Shown: one piece after another, positions 45,768-55,404 of the stretch
Layout of the letters: each line of letters begins with the position of its first letter
Position numbering within the stretch: the first letter of the stretch is position 1
Source of the DNA: Agrobacterium larrymoorei
GTDB taxonomy: Bacteria; Pseudomonadota; Alphaproteobacteria; Rhizobiales; Rhizobiaceae
NCBI RefSeq assembly: GCF_005145045.1
Contig: NZ_CP039692.1
Coordinates: 310,001 to 374,000 of the forward strand
Direction: 5' to 3'
DNA: 64,000 nt
The notes under the pieces: model-generated
What the model was told of the DNA's origin: nothing
The model's database searches: none
Seen by the model: only the letters and a program-made list of their open reading frames with translations
Position numbers and translations under genes: made by a program

Positions 45768-46943
45768 ATGATAACCAGGCGAATTTTCGTTGCCGGCACC
45801 GCATTATCTGCATTGCCGTTCACCCTCATTCAAAAAGGGTCCGCGGAAGAAGCCGTAAAGATCGGCCTCATCTTGCCGATTACCGGGCCTTTCGCTTCGA
45901 CAGGGCGGCAGGTTCAGGCAGGCGTTCGTGCATACATGGCGCTGAATGGCGACACGGTGGCAGGCAAGAAGATCGAACTCGTCGTGCGAGACGACGCAGG
46001 CACAGCCGACCAGACCCGCCGCATTGCTCAGGAACTTGTCGTCAATGACGGCGTGAAGATGCTAATGGGCTTTGGCCTCACCCCGCTTGCCATGGCCGTC
46101 GCGCCGGTTCTCAATCAGGCAAAAATCCCCGCTATCGTAACCTCTGCCACGACATCGGCAATCGTGAAACAATCGCCTTATTTTGCCAGAACGTCCATGG
46201 CTGGCCCCCAATCCGCCGTGCCGGTGGCCACCTGGGCATTCCAGAATGGCATCAAACGGGTCGTGACACTCGTTTCGGATTACGGCCCCGGCCACGACAT
46301 CGAAAAAGGCTTTACGGATCAATATAAGAAAGAAGGCGGAGAGATCGTCGAGGCCGTTCGCGTTCCGCTGCAGAATCCTGATTTTGCGCCGTTCCTGCAA
46401 CGCGTTCGCGATGCGAAGCCCGATGCCATATTCGTCTTCGTTCCTTCCGGCGTCGGGTCGCTGTTCATGAAGCAGTTCGTGGATCGCGGGCTCGCGGATG
46501 CGGGCATCAAGCTCATCGCCACCGGCGATGTGACGGATGACGACCTCCTGAACAATATCGGCGACCCGGCGGTTGGCGTCATTACCGGGCACTTCTATTC
46601 CGCTTCGCATGACAGCCCGGAAAACAAGGCATTCGTGGCGGAAGTCCGGAAAGCCAACAACAATATGCGCCCGAATTTCATGTGCGTCGGCGGCTATGAT
46701 GCCATGCATCTGGCTTATGCCGCGCTTGAGAAAACACAGGGTGATACCGATGGTACGAAGCTGATCGAGGCGATGAAGGGCATGTCATGGACCAGCCCGC
46801 GCGGCCCCATCACCATCGATGCCGGTACGCGCGATATCGTTCAGGATATCTACATCCGTGAAGTGAAGAAGGTGGATGGCGAGCTCTACAATGTGGAATT
46901 TGCGAGCTATCCGAAAATCCGCGATCCGAACGCCGCACAGTAA
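45768..46943 (+). CDS. LIV-type ABC transporter substrate-binding protein
   Basis: 391 residues, starting after GGGAGGATCAGC. The N-terminus MITRRIFVAGTALSALPF has a twin-arginine look (TRRIFVAG) before a hydrophobic core, so Tat export is possible. The mature part is Peripla_BP_6: VKIGLILPITGPFASTGRQV, AGKKIELVVRDDAG, and a hinge with GYDAMHLAYAALEKTQG. LIV-type importers carry branched amino acids, but in soil bacteria many take aromatic acids. Operon context (O-demethylase, gal genes, shared operator) points to a methoxylated aromatic acid. Confidence 0.9.
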   Translation: MITRRIFVAGTALSALPFTLIQKGSAEEAVKIGLILPITGPFASTGRQVQAGVRAYMALNGDTVAGKKIELVVRDDAGTADQTRRIAQELVVNDGVKMLMGFGLTPLAMAVAPVLNQAKIPAIVTSATTSAIVKQSPYFARTSMAGPQSAVPVATWAFQNGIKRVVTLVSDYGPGHDIEKGFTDQYKKEGGEIVEAVRVPLQNPDFAPFLQRVRDAKPDAIFVFVPSGVGSLFMKQFVDRGLADAGIKLIATGDVTDDDLLNNIGDPAVGVITGHFYSASHDSPENKAFVAEVRKANNNMRPNFMCVGGYDAMHLAYAALEKTQGDTDGTKLIEAMKGMSWTSPRGPITIDAGTRDIVQDIYIREVKKVDGELYNVEFASYPKIRDPNAAQ

Positions 46944-46996
46944 GCAATGAACGCGCAGTGGGCCACGGCCTGCTGCGCTTAACCTTGCGAGTTCTT

Positions 46997-47857
46997 ATGC
47001 TGACCATTCTGTTCGATGGCATTGCCTATGGCATGCTTCTTTTCATTCTTGCATGCGGCCTGTCGATCACTCTCGGCCTGATGAATTTCGTCAATCTCGC
47101 CCACGGCGCTTTCGCAATGGCGGGTGGCTACATCACCGTCATCATGATGAACTGCTACGGGCTTTCCTTCTATTTGTGCCTGCCTGCCGCATTTCTGATC
47201 TGCGCACTGATCGGTGCCCTTCTCGAGCGGACGCTCTATCGAAGGCTGTACCGATCGTCCCATCTCGATCAGGTGCTGTTTTCCATCGGGCTCGTCTTCA
47301 TGTCGATTGCGGCAATCGATTACTTCATGGGCGGGCAGCAGCAGCTTATCAATCTTCCGGCAGAGTTGAGGGGGCGCTTCGATTTTCTTGGTATCGGGAT
47401 TGGCCGATACAGGCTGTTCATCATCATTCTATGCGCAGTTCTCGCCATCATTCTTCAGTTCGCGCTAACAAAAACGCGCTTCGGCTCACAACTGCGCGCG
47501 GCAGTGGATGACGGGCGTGTGGCGCGTGGGCTTGGGGTCAATGTTTCCGTCATCTTCGCCCTGACCTTTGCGCTCGGCTCCGGTCTTGCCGGGCTAGGCG
47601 GCGCGCTGGGTGCGGATATGCTGGGGCTTGATCCCAGCTTTCCGCTCAAGTTCCTGATCTATTTTATGATCGTGGTCACCGTCGGCGGCACCTCGTCCAT
47701 CACCGGCCCCTTCATCGCGGCACTTCTGCTGGGCATAGCCGATGTCGCGGGAAAATATTATGTGCCGCAGCTTGGCGCCTTCATCATTTATGCGGTTATG
47801 ATCGCCGTGCTGATCCTCAGGCCACACGGCCTCTTCGGGCGTGAGGGTGGTCGATGA
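46997..47857 (+). CDS. LivH-type permease
   Basis: 286 residues if started at the ATG at 46997; a GTG at 46958 would add 13. It shows the LivH start MLTILFDGIAYGMLLFILACGLSITLGLMNFVNLAHGAFAMAGG and about eight membrane segments, with VGGTSSITGPFIAALLLG near the end. It is an inner-membrane half of the importer and overlaps the LivM gene by four bases. Confidence 0.92.
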   Translation: MLTILFDGIAYGMLLFILACGLSITLGLMNFVNLAHGAFAMAGGYITVIMMNCYGLSFYLCLPAAFLICALIGALLERTLYRRLYRSSHLDQVLFSIGLVFMSIAAIDYFMGGQQQLINLPAELRGRFDFLGIGIGRYRLFIIILCAVLAIILQFALTKTRFGSQLRAAVDDGRVARGLGVNVSVIFALTFALGSGLAGLGGALGADMLGLDPSFPLKFLIYFMIVVTVGGTSSITGPFIAALLLGIADVAGKYYVPQLGAFIIYAVMIAVLILRPHGLFGREGGR

Positions 47858-48882
47858 ACAAGAACGAACAACCAAATTCCGTTACCGCACAAGGCCTTTT
47901 GAAACGCAACGAAGGCTGGCAGATATGGGAACTCGGCCTCTGGATCGCTGCCGTGGCTGCTATCTTCGTACTGCCATCGCATATGTTGATCCTAACCGAA
48001 ATCGCTATTCTGGCGATCTTCGCGATCTCGCTCGATCTCATTCTCGGCTATGCGGGCATCGTCTCGCTGGGCCACACCGCATTCTTCGGTGTGGGTGCCT
48101 ATGTCGCCGGAATATTGGCGCGGGACTATACCGGGGAGCCCGTGACAGGCCTGCTGGTTGCCGGAATTGTCAGCGGTATTTTCGGTTTTCTCTCCAGTTT
48201 TCTGGTCTTGAGAGGTTCCGACCTCACACGCCTGATGACCACCTTCGGCGTTGCCATGCTGCTCGCGGAAGTCGCCAATCAGGCAGCATGGCTGACCGGC
48301 GGCGCGGATGGCCTATCGGGTGTGATGATGTCGCCGATCCTTGGAATGTTCGAATTCGATCTATGGGGCCGCACCGGTTACATCTATGTGCTGATCGTCT
48401 TGATCGTTCTCGCCTTCATTGCAAGGCGCATCGTCAACTCTCCTTACGGGCTGTCGCTCAAAGCCATCAAACGCAACAGCCGTCGCGCTTCCATGCTCGG
48501 CATTTCACCGACGCGGCGGATCGTGGTGAACTATACGATTGCGGCGGTCTATGCCGGAATGGCTGGCGCGCTTCTGACGCAGACGACCAGCTTCGTTTCC
48601 CCGGATGTTCTGGCGTTTCATCGCTCAGCCGATGTGCTGCTGGTGCTTGTCATCGGAGGAACCGGATATCTCTATGGCGGCGTTTTCGGCGCCATCATCT
48701 TCACGCTGCTTCGAGATTGGCTCTCCGTCATCACGCCGCAATACTGGATGTTCTGGATAGGCCTGATCCTCATCGCCATCGTCATGATCGGGCGCGAGCG
48801 CATTGCCGGATGGAGACGATATCTTCCCGGCTCTCGCAAGCAGCAGAAAAGCCCGAAACTCGCCGTGGAGGAAGCGCCATGA
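47854..48882 (+). CDS. LivM-type permease
   Basis: 342 residues with a hydrophilic N-terminus of about 30 residues and about nine membrane segments. The LivM signature is present: AISLDLILGYAGIVSLGHTAFFGVGAYVAG, then NYTIAAVYAGMAGALLTQTTSFVSPD and VIGGTGYLYGGVFGA. It overlaps both neighbours (ATGA at each end), so the importer genes are translationally coupled. Confidence 0.93.
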   Translation: MNKNEQPNSVTAQGLLKRNEGWQIWELGLWIAAVAAIFVLPSHMLILTEIAILAIFAISLDLILGYAGIVSLGHTAFFGVGAYVAGILARDYTGEPVTGLLVAGIVSGIFGFLSSFLVLRGSDLTRLMTTFGVAMLLAEVANQAAWLTGGADGLSGVMMSPILGMFEFDLWGRTGYIYVLIVLIVLAFIARRIVNSPYGLSLKAIKRNSRRASMLGISPTRRIVVNYTIAAVYAGMAGALLTQTTSFVSPDVLAFHRSADVLLVLVIGGTGYLYGGVFGAIIFTLLRDWLSVITPQYWMFWIGLILIAIVMIGRERIAGWRRYLPGSRKQQKSPKLAVEEAP

Positions 48883-49625
48883 GTTTCGCCCTCGAAACCC
48901 GCAATCTCGGCAAGCGCTTCGGCGGCTTTGTTGCCACCAACGACGTTTCCCTTCAGGTCAAACCCGGTGCCCGCCATGCGCTGATTGGCCCCAACGGCGC
49001 TGGAAAGACAACGCTGATCAATCTGCTGACCGGCGCATTGTCTATCGATAACGGCCAGATATTTCTCGAGGGAGAAGAAATCACCGGGATCGCAGCGCAT
49101 AAACGCGTGGCAAAGGGGCTGGCCCGCACGTTCCAGATCAACCAGCTTTTCCAGGATTTCACGCCGCTCGATTCCATGATGCTTGCCATTGGAGAGCGGA
49201 AAGGTCACGGCAAGCTGATCTGGCGAGCCCTCTCGCGCGACCGGCAGGTGGCCGAAGAAGCGGCAGCGGTTCTGGAGCGTTTTCGCCTGGCAGATGTGAT
49301 GGATCGGCCAACAAGCCTGCTGCCCTATGGCAAACAGCGCCTGCTCGAAATCGCTCTCGCCATTGCGCTCAAGCCGCGTGTTCTTCTTCTGGACGAACCG
49401 GCGGCGGGCGTGCCGGAAGAAGAACGCCATGAGGTTCTGTCAATCGTTCGCGCGTTGCCGGAAGATGTGACGGTGGTTCTGATCGAGCATGATATGGACC
49501 TCGTTTTCTCCTTCGCAGACCGCATCTCGGTTCTCGCCGCTGGCGCGATATTTGCGGAAGGGACCGTTGCTGAGATTTCCAAAGATCCGCGTGTCAAGGC
49601 GATCTATCTCGGGGAGGATGCCTGA
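48879..49625 (+). CDS. LivG-type ATPase
   Basis: 248 residues from the ATG at 48879 that overlaps the LivM stop; the much longer in-frame opening upstream is a shadow of livM. It has Walker A GPNGAGKTT, the LivG-type insert with GLARTFQINQLFQDFTPLDSMMLA, a signature region LLPYGKQRLLEIALAIA (LPYG instead of LSGG), and Walker B VLLLDEPAAGV. Together with the next gene it powers the importer. Confidence 0.93.
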   Translation: MSFALETRNLGKRFGGFVATNDVSLQVKPGARHALIGPNGAGKTTLINLLTGALSIDNGQIFLEGEEITGIAAHKRVAKGLARTFQINQLFQDFTPLDSMMLAIGERKGHGKLIWRALSRDRQVAEEAAAVLERFRLADVMDRPTSLLPYGKQRLLEIALAIALKPRVLLLDEPAAGVPEEERHEVLSIVRALPEDVTVVLIEHDMDLVFSFADRISVLAAGAIFAEGTVAEISKDPRVKAIYLGEDA

Positions 49626-50327
49626 ATGACAGCCTTGTTGAAAATCGAACAGCTGGTAAGCGGCTATGGCGAGGCCCGTGTATTGGCGAGGGTCGATCTG
49701 GAACTGGAAGAGGGCCGATCCCTTGCGCTGCTCGGCAGAAACGGCGCCGGTAAAACGACGTTGCTAGACAGCATCGTCGGTGTCACCACACATCATAGCG
49801 GTCGTATCGAACTGGCCGGAAAAGACATCAGCCGCCTTCGGGCAGAACAGCGTGCAGCACTTGGCATTGGCTGGGTTCCGCAGGAGCGCAACATCTTTCC
49901 CTCGCTCACGGTGGAAGAAAACCTGACCGCGACCGCACGCCCCGGCAAATGGACGCTTGCGCGCATCTATCAATTGTTTCCACGGCTCAACGAGCGTCGC
50001 AAAAACTTCGGCAACCAGCTATCCGGTGGCGAACAGCAGATGCTGGCCGTTGCCCGCGCGCTGATGCTCAACCCGAAACTGCTTCTGCTCGATGAGCCGC
50101 TGGAGGGACTCGCCCCCATCATTGTCGATGAACTGCTTCTGGTTCTGCGCCGCATCGTAACAGAAGAAGGCATGTCGGCCATTATCGTGGAGCAGAAGGC
50201 CCGCAAGATATTGCCTTTGACCGATGATGTCATCGTGCTTGAGCGCGGTGCTGTCAGCCATCGCGGCACATCGCAGGCGCTGCTTAACGAGCCAGACAAG
50301 CTGGATGCGCATTTGAGCGTTGCTTAG
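49626..50327 (+). CDS. LivF-type ATPase
   Basis: 233 residues, starting directly after the LivG stop. It has Walker A GRNGAGKTT, the LivF text IGWVPQERNIFPSLTVEENL, signature LSGGEQQMLAVARAL, and Walker B LLLLDEPLEGLAP. It ends the importer operon just before a two-way terminator. Confidence 0.94.
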   Translation: MTALLKIEQLVSGYGEARVLARVDLELEEGRSLALLGRNGAGKTTLLDSIVGVTTHHSGRIELAGKDISRLRAEQRAALGIGWVPQERNIFPSLTVEENLTATARPGKWTLARIYQLFPRLNERRKNFGNQLSGGEQQMLAVARALMLNPKLLLLDEPLEGLAPIIVDELLLVLRRIVTEEGMSAIIVEQKARKILPLTDDVIVLERGAVSHRGTSQALLNEPDKLDAHLSVA

Positions 50328-50348
50328 AGGATTTTTAGTAACTGAAAA

Positions 50349-50384
50349 GCCGCCCGAACGACCTCCGGGCGGCTCTTGATTTTT
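50349..50384. terminator. Two-way terminator between importer and O-demethylase genes
   Basis: GCCGCCCG (50349-50356) pairs with CGGGCGGC (50366-50373); TCTTGATTTTT follows on the plus strand and TTTTCAG on the minus strand. It separates two convergent stops. Confidence 0.75.
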
Positions 50385-50390
50385 CAGCCA

Positions 50391-51806
50391 TTAGGCTTTC
50401 TTGTTGCGCCAGCTTTCGGCGTAATTTTCGCGGGCCTCGCTTGCGTAAGGTGTAGGTGAAACGCGAACGCGGATTTTGGCCTGCTTGTGTGGCTCGATGG
50501 AGGTTTTCTTCGTGCCGCCGTCCGGCTCACCCCAGACCAGGGTCAATACGTCACCAACCTGCACATCGTCATCCACGACACCCAACGAAAGCACGCAGCG
50601 TTCATTGTAGGAATAGCCGTTGAACATGGACATGCCGACGCGCTTGCCCTCTCCGTTCAGGATCAGGTCGGCGCTGGTGGAGGCATAGTTCGGCTGCGGG
50701 AAATCGATCCACTTATAGTGGTCCTCACCCGGCCTGAACGCAGACGCAATGACCTCCACGACATCCTCGGCGTTCCATTCGAAGGTAACCTTCTTGCGGT
50801 TACGCTGTCCTTTCATCTTCTCCAGCGCAGCCTTGCCGATAAAGTCGTCCTTCTTCCAGCCGATATAAAAATCATAGCCGAGTTCGAACGGATTGACGTA
50901 ATAGTCTTCGATATTATCCGAAACGAAGCTGCCGCCGATGGCGCCATTCGCCTCGTAGGAATCCGCACCCAGCCATTCGCGATAGGCCTGCAACATGCCG
51001 TCGCCGGTGTAGATGGCAGGTAGCGGAGATGGAATCCAACCGGATTCCAGCGTGTTGGTGGAGTAGGCGCGGCTTCCGCAACGAACCAGATCGACCTCCG
51101 CCTCCTTTGCGGCCTCCAGAATGCAGGACAGAACGTAATTCTTGTCCTCATACGGCCCCCAGATTTCCAGACCCGGCGCACCAGACATTCCATGGCGCAG
51201 CGCCTGAACCTTTTTGGAGCCGACATTGATCTGGTCGACATGGAAGAACTTGATCTCAGGGATCGGCCCGCGATTGAGCTTTTCGAAGATCTTCGGCGCT
51301 TCCGGTCCCTGAATCTGGTAGCGATAATGCGTGCGCAGCACGCGCTCACCTTCAGGGCGGGACGGCGAGCGGGGATCGTATTTCAGGCGCACATTCCACT
51401 TGCCATAGGCCGCGCAGAACATCAGCCAGTTGGAGGTGGGCGCGCGTCCGACGAGGATGAACTTATCCTGACGCTCACGGAAGATAATGTGGTCGCCGAT
51501 GATATGGCCATTCGGCGTGACCGGCACGAAGTGCTTGGCGCGGTTGAGATCGAAATTGGAGAAGGAGTTGATGCCGTGATAGGCCAGAAACTTCTCGGCA
51601 TCCGGCCCTTCTACAATCAATTCGTCCATATGGTGGGACTGGTCGAACAGCACTGCAGAATGACGCCACGCTGCCTGTTCGCTACGCCAGTTGCTGAACT
51701 CAGGCGTCACGACCGGGTATACATACATACCGATCGGTGAATTTCTAAGGCGCCCAATGATATCGGGATTCTCGGCCAGAATATCGCTTAAGCTGCTGTT
51801 TGCCAT
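50391..51806 (-). CDS. LigM/DesA-like THF-dependent aromatic O-demethylase
   Basis: 471 residues of the GcvT (aminomethyltransferase) superfamily, starting after GGGAGGAGACACC. It follows Sphingobium LigM along its whole length: LRNSPIGMYVYPVVTPEFSNWR, SAVLFDQSHHM, FVPVTPNGHIIGD, GRAPTSNWLM, LRHGMSGAPGLEIWGPYE, NTLESGWIPSPLPAIYTGD and GAIGGSFVSDNIEDYYVNP. Tyr30, His59, Arg121 and Tyr248 line up with LigM residues I recall as functionally important (Tyr31, His60, Arg122, Tyr247). Such enzymes move the methyl of vanillate, 3-O-methylgallate or syringate to tetrahydrofolate. The neighbouring gal genes favour syringate/3-O-methylgallate, but vanillate feeding the pca genes at 31-41 kb is possible. 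Confidence 0.9.
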   Translation of the reverse strand: MANSSLSDILAENPDIIGRLRNSPIGMYVYPVVTPEFSNWRSEQAAWRHSAVLFDQSHHMDELIVEGPDAEKFLAYHGINSFSNFDLNRAKHFVPVTPNGHIIGDHIIFRERQDKFILVGRAPTSNWLMFCAAYGKWNVRLKYDPRSPSRPEGERVLRTHYRYQIQGPEAPKIFEKLNRGPIPEIKFFHVDQINVGSKKVQALRHGMSGAPGLEIWGPYEDKNYVLSCILEAAKEAEVDLVRCGSRAYSTNTLESGWIPSPLPAIYTGDGMLQAYREWLGADSYEANGAIGGSFVSDNIEDYYVNPFELGYDFYIGWKKDDFIGKAALEKMKGQRNRKKVTFEWNAEDVVEVIASAFRPGEDHYKWIDFPQPNYASTSADLILNGEGKRVGMSMFNGYSYNERCVLSLGVVDDDVQVGDVLTLVWGEPDGGTKKTSIEPHKQAKIRVRVSPTPYASEARENYAESWRNKKA

Positions 51807-51834
51807 GGTGTCTCCTCCCTAGATACAAACCATA

Positions 51835-51844
51835 ATGTATACAT
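51835..51844. promoter_or_regulatory. ATGTATACAT operator upstream of the O-demethylase gene
   Basis: A perfect copy of the palindrome, 28 bases before the ATG and just ahead of the ribosome binding site, where a bound repressor would block the promoter or the first transcribed bases. Confidence 0.72.
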
Positions 51845-52026
51845 AAAGGCTCATCACGGACGAGATTGCAAGCGTAATTTACGGCCACTTCGTCAGCAAA
51901 ATATGACGCCAGCAGGAAGCGGCCGGCAGCAGTCGATACACATTTCAAGCCGTCAGCAGCACACACACCTGCGACCTGTCGAGAAGACGGCAAAGGAGGC
52001 TTCGCAATTTACACGCAGCAGGTGGT

Positions 52027-52761
52027 TCAGCGATGAATGATCGCCAGCCCCGGTATTTTTTTCAGCAATCCGGGGTCTTCGCCAAAGATATATTCCAGAT
52101 TGCGGCGCGCAGTCCGCGCATGCTCACGCGCCAGCCATTCAGCCCGCGAGCCCTCACGCGCGCCTATTGCCTCCACAAGCGCGTGGTGCTGTGCCTGCGC
52201 GGACCGCAAGGACCGGCGGAAGGCGGCAATGTCGGCCTTATCCGGCAGAAAAGCAGAGGGCGAGGCGAATGGCAGGGAACTCGCGCGCTCCACTTCGCGC
52301 CGCACGATATCGCTGCCGGAAAGAGCAGCGAGCTGATGGTGGAAAATCTCGTTCAAGTCGGAATATTTGTCGAAATCCACATCGTCCTGCTCGATACCGA
52401 AACAGGCATCCAGTTTTTCGACGGTTTCCTTCATGGCGGCAAGCGCTTCGGGTGCAGCACCTCGCTCTGCCGCCAGACGCGCCGCCATGCCTTCCATAAC
52501 ACCACGAAGCTCGATGGAATCCACCACATCCGCATAGCCGAAGCGGCGAACGATGAAACCACCGCTCGGCAAGCGGTCCAGCAACCCCTCTTCGGCAAGA
52601 CGAGAGAGGGCCTCACGCACGGGTGTTCTTGAAATATCCAGCTTTTCGGCAAGCGAAACTTCGAAAAGCCGCATGCCGCCCGGCAACTCTCCGCTGATGA
52701 TCTTTTCCCGAAGCTCAATGACGGCCCGGCGCCCATGCGTTGCCGCATCATTTTGTTTCAT
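52027..52761 (-). CDS. GntR-family regulator (FCD type), likely controls the cluster
   Basis: 244 residues. The winged helix is at residues about 10-75 (ELREKIISGELPGGMRLFEVSLAEKLDISRTPVREALSRLAEEGLLDRLPSGGFIVR text), and an FCD helical ligand domain follows, with Asp/His candidates in DLNEIFHHQLAALS and HHALVEAI. FCD regulators of the VanR kind often repress aromatic catabolism and bind short palindromes with TGTATACA or TNGTATNCA character. No strong ribosome binding site precedes the ATG. It lies between the O-demethylase and galD genes with gaps on both sides, so it has its own promoter. Confidence 0.9.
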   Translation of the reverse strand: MKQNDAATHGRRAVIELREKIISGELPGGMRLFEVSLAEKLDISRTPVREALSRLAEEGLLDRLPSGGFIVRRFGYADVVDSIELRGVMEGMAARLAAERGAAPEALAAMKETVEKLDACFGIEQDDVDFDKYSDLNEIFHHQLAALSGSDIVRREVERASSLPFASPSAFLPDKADIAAFRRSLRSAQAQHHALVEAIGAREGSRAEWLAREHARTARRNLEYIFGEDPGLLKKIPGLAIIHR

Positions 52762-52881
52762 TTTGTTTTGACCTGGCCCACATCACCGGCAGCCGAATGC
52801 AATAAAGCTGGCAAGCCTCAATCCCCTTATTTAACGAATGATAATGTGGAACCATGACCCGGTCAAACCATGCGGGCATGC

Positions 52882-52891
52882 ATGTATACAC
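52882..52891. promoter_or_regulatory. ATGTATACAC operator upstream of the GntR gene
   Basis: Nine of ten bases of the shared palindrome; the core TGTATACA is perfect. It lies 121 bases before the GntR start and 51 bases beyond the galD stop, which fits autoregulation. Confidence 0.6.
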
Positions 52892-52941
52892 AACCAGCGC
52901 CGCCTTGCGGCTGTGAGACGCCCCTATTCGACCTTCAACAT

Positions 52942-54009
52942 TCACGCAAATATTGTACCGTAAAAAAGCTTCCGCGCCGTTCGCAAAACCGCAGCATTCG
53001 CTACCACGCCGTCACGCATGGTTACGATCACGCTCATCTCGCCCGTCGGGTGTTCGACCGAGATGAGTTTCTCGTCTCCATCCGGCACCGAGGCAAGATC
53101 AGCCGCCGGTCCCTGACCAAGCAGACATGCAGTCGCGACACTGACCGCGCCGAGGACGCCGATGGCCTCATGGCAGCGATGCGGAATAAATGTTCGGGTG
53201 GAAATGGCACCGCCGGACGCCGCTCTGGAGACCATCGTCATCTTCGGCACCGTTTTTGCGGTGACATCGCCGAGGTTCATCAAGGGACCTGCTTTCAGCC
53301 GAATAGCTTCGAGCCTGCTGCGCAGTTCAGCGCCACCCTCCAACATTTCAGGAGATTCCGTGCCTTCGACCCCAAGGTCCTGAGCCCGCATCACCACGCA
53401 GGGCATTCCATTGTCGATCAATGTGCACTCGATACCGCCGATCACATCCACCGCATTCCCCGTGGGGAGCAACGCGCCGCAACTGGATCCGGCAGTATCT
53501 GCAAAGGTAATCGGTATCGGAGCCGAGAGCCCCGGAACGCCATCGATCCGGGCATCGCCAGCATAAGTCACCAGCCCAGCCGGCGTTTCGACACGCGCGA
53601 CGGCAATCTGGCCGGTGTTTTCCATGAAAATGCGAACCTGCGTCTGGCCATTCTCCGCTTTCACCAGTCCGCGCTCGATGGCGAAGGGGCCGACACCGGC
53701 AAGGATGTTGCCGCAATTTTGCCCGTCACTGACAATGGCCTGATCCACGAAGACCTGCAGAAAGAGATAATCGATATCAGCATCCGCGCGCTCCGATGGC
53801 TTGATGACTGCGACCTTGGAGGTCAGCGGATTAGCCCCGCCCATTCCATCGATCTGGCGGGCGTCTGGAGAGCCCATGGCGCGCAGCAGAAAACCGTCTC
53901 GATCTTCCGGCAAATCGCTTGCCAGAAAATACCCGCCTTTGGATGTGCCGCCACGCATCCACATGCATGGCACTCCCCGCATGGCCTGCGGCGCAGCAGG
54001 ATCAGACAT
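52942..54009 (-). CDS. galD: 4-oxalomesaconate tautomerase (PrpF family)
   Basis: 355 residues of the PrpF family, close in size to Pseudomonas putida GalD (about 361). It begins with [17 protein letters not shown] and contains [16 protein letters not shown], the Cys-containing [18 protein letters not shown], and [14 protein letters not shown]. These are two diaminopimelate-epimerase-like halves with active-site Cys and Lys. GalD interconverts the keto and enol forms of 4-oxalomesaconate made from gallate. Its start overlaps galC by eight bases. Confidence 0.88.
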   Translation of the reverse strand: MSDPAAPQAMRGVPCMWMRGGTSKGGYFLASDLPEDRDGFLLRAMGSPDARQIDGMGGANPLTSKVAVIKPSERADADIDYLFLQVFVDQAIVSDGQNCGNILAGVGPFAIERGLVKAENGQTQVRIFMENTGQIAVARVETPAGLVTYAGDARIDGVPGLSAPIPITFADTAGSSCGALLPTGNAVDVIGGIECTLIDNGMPCVVMRAQDLGVEGTESPEMLEGGAELRSRLEAIRLKAGPLMNLGDVTAKTVPKMTMVSRAASGGAISTRTFIPHRCHEAIGVLGAVSVATACLLGQGPAADLASVPDGDEKLISVEHPTGEMSVIVTMRDGVVANAAVLRTARKLFYGTIFA

Positions 54010-54673
54010 ATTTCAGCCCTTTCTCCGCCAGACGCTTGCGCATGTCGTAAATATCGAGCCCGAGTTCACCGGCAGCGAGACGGGCGCGCTTCGCCACCTC
54101 CGCTGCCACACGCGCCTCAGCTTTATCGGCAACCTCCGCCGCCTCCTCCCGTTTCACGACACAAACCCCATCGTCATCGGCAACGATAACGTCTCCGGGG
54201 TTGATCAGCGTACCGGCGCAAATGATCGGCACATTTACCGAACCGACCGTCTCCTTCACGGTGCCTTGCGCGAAAATGGCCTTGGACCAGACTGGAAATT
54301 TCATCTCCGTCAGATCGGCAACATCCCGAACCCCGGCCTCGATGATGAGCCCCTTGCATCCTCGCGCCTGTGCGGATGTGGCCAGAAGATCGCCGAAATA
54401 ACCGTCTTCGCAGGGGCTGGTCGGTGCCAGCACCATCACGTCACCTTCGCGTAGCTGTTCGATGGCAACGTGAACCATCCAGTTATCGCCGGGCGGCGAG
54501 GAAATAGTGACGGCACTCGCGGCGATGCGCGCGCCGGAATAGATCGGTCGCATATAGCTCGCAAGAAGGCCTTTGCGCCCCTGCGCCTCATGAACCGTTG
54601 CGACACCGCAGGCTGCCAGCCGCTCTATGATGTCGGTTGCAGCGCGTTCGATATTCTGAACGACGACGCCCAT
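54002..54673 (-). CDS. galC: 4-carboxy-4-hydroxy-2-oxoadipate aldolase (RraA-like)
   Basis: 223 residues from the ATG at 54673, which shares one base with the galB stop (TGATG). It is a class II, metal-dependent aldolase of the HMG/CHA type with the RraA fold: [15 protein letters not shown], the [24 protein letters not shown] active-site region (Gly-Asp-Leu-Leu, Arg-Asp), and [28 protein letters not shown]. It splits 4-carboxy-4-hydroxy-2-oxoadipate into pyruvate and oxaloacetate. Confidence 0.92.
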   Translation of the reverse strand: MGVVVQNIERAATDIIERLAACGVATVHEAQGRKGLLASYMRPIYSGARIAASAVTISSPPGDNWMVHVAIEQLREGDVMVLAPTSPCEDGYFGDLLATSAQARGCKGLIIEAGVRDVADLTEMKFPVWSKAIFAQGTVKETVGSVNVPIICAGTLINPGDVIVADDDGVCVVKREEAAEVADKAEARVAAEVAKRARLAAGELGLDIYDMRKRLAEKGLKYV

Positions 54674-55401
54674 CACAGCTCATCCACGGTGCGAGGAAAG
54701 ACCGACTGAAAACCTTCCGCGTGGGTCGCCTTGCGCCCGCCGGATTGTCCACCGGAATTGCGCATGAAGTGGTTGCCGCGGTTCTCGGCCACATTCTTGT
54801 AATAATGCCAGAGATGCTCCTGCCCTTCCATGCACTGGATCCCCGCCCACTTCTTTTCCCAGACGGACGAGATATCCAGAAACACGTCCGGTTTCCACTC
54901 CATTTGCTCCGTCTGGTGCGGCTCGAAAAGATAGAGTTGCGGTGCCCCAAGCACCTTCTCACCCGGATTATGGCCCCAGGCCTGCGCAATCATCCGCGCC
55001 TCGATGGCAATCTGGGTCGCGTACATATGGTCGGTATTGTAAGGGTCCCAGCGGGAATGGCTCAACATGAATTCCGGCTGAACCTTGCGAATGACATCGA
55101 CAAGCCGGTACTTGGCATCGCGATCGACCTCCAGCGGGTAATCCCCGAGATCGAAGAACTGGATGTCGTGGACATCGAGCGCTTTGGCGGCATTCTCAGC
55201 CTCCACGCGGCGTGCAGCCTTCACCTTTTCAAGCGACATATCGGCAAGCTTCCAAAGCTTGGCGCTCTCTCCGCGCTCACCATAAGAGAGGCACAGTACC
55301 GTGACCTCATAGCCTTTGGCCGCATGAAGCGCGATTGCGCCGCCGCATCGCCAGACGAAATCCGCCGAATGAGCGGAAATGACGAGCGCTGTTTTTGCCA
55401 T
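54673..55401 (-). CDS. galB: 4-oxalomesaconate hydratase (PIG-L family)
   Basis: 242 residues, LmbE/PIG-L fold. It follows P. putida GalB closely: [23 protein letters not shown] with its zinc-site start, [41 protein letters not shown] and [21 protein letters not shown]. GalB hydrates 4-oxalomesaconate to 4-carboxy-4-hydroxy-2-oxoadipate. It is unrelated to LigJ, which does the same job in Sphingobium. It starts three bases behind the dioxygenase gene. Confidence 0.93.
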   Translation of the reverse strand: MAKTALVISAHSADFVWRCGGAIALHAAKGYEVTVLCLSYGERGESAKLWKLADMSLEKVKAARRVEAENAAKALDVHDIQFFDLGDYPLEVDRDAKYRLVDVIRKVQPEFMLSHSRWDPYNTDHMYATQIAIEARMIAQAWGHNPGEKVLGAPQLYLFEPHQTEQMEWKPDVFLDISSVWEKKWAGIQCMEGQEHLWHYYKNVAENRGNHFMRNSGGQSGGRKATHAEGFQSVFPRTVDEL

Positions 55402-55404
55402 GGG

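Noticed and set aside
50391..51806. Glycine-cleavage aminomethyltransferase GcvT
   Set aside because: The fold is shared, but full-length agreement with LigM, the length of 471 residues and the lack of gcvH or gcvP nearby favour an aromatic O-demethylase.
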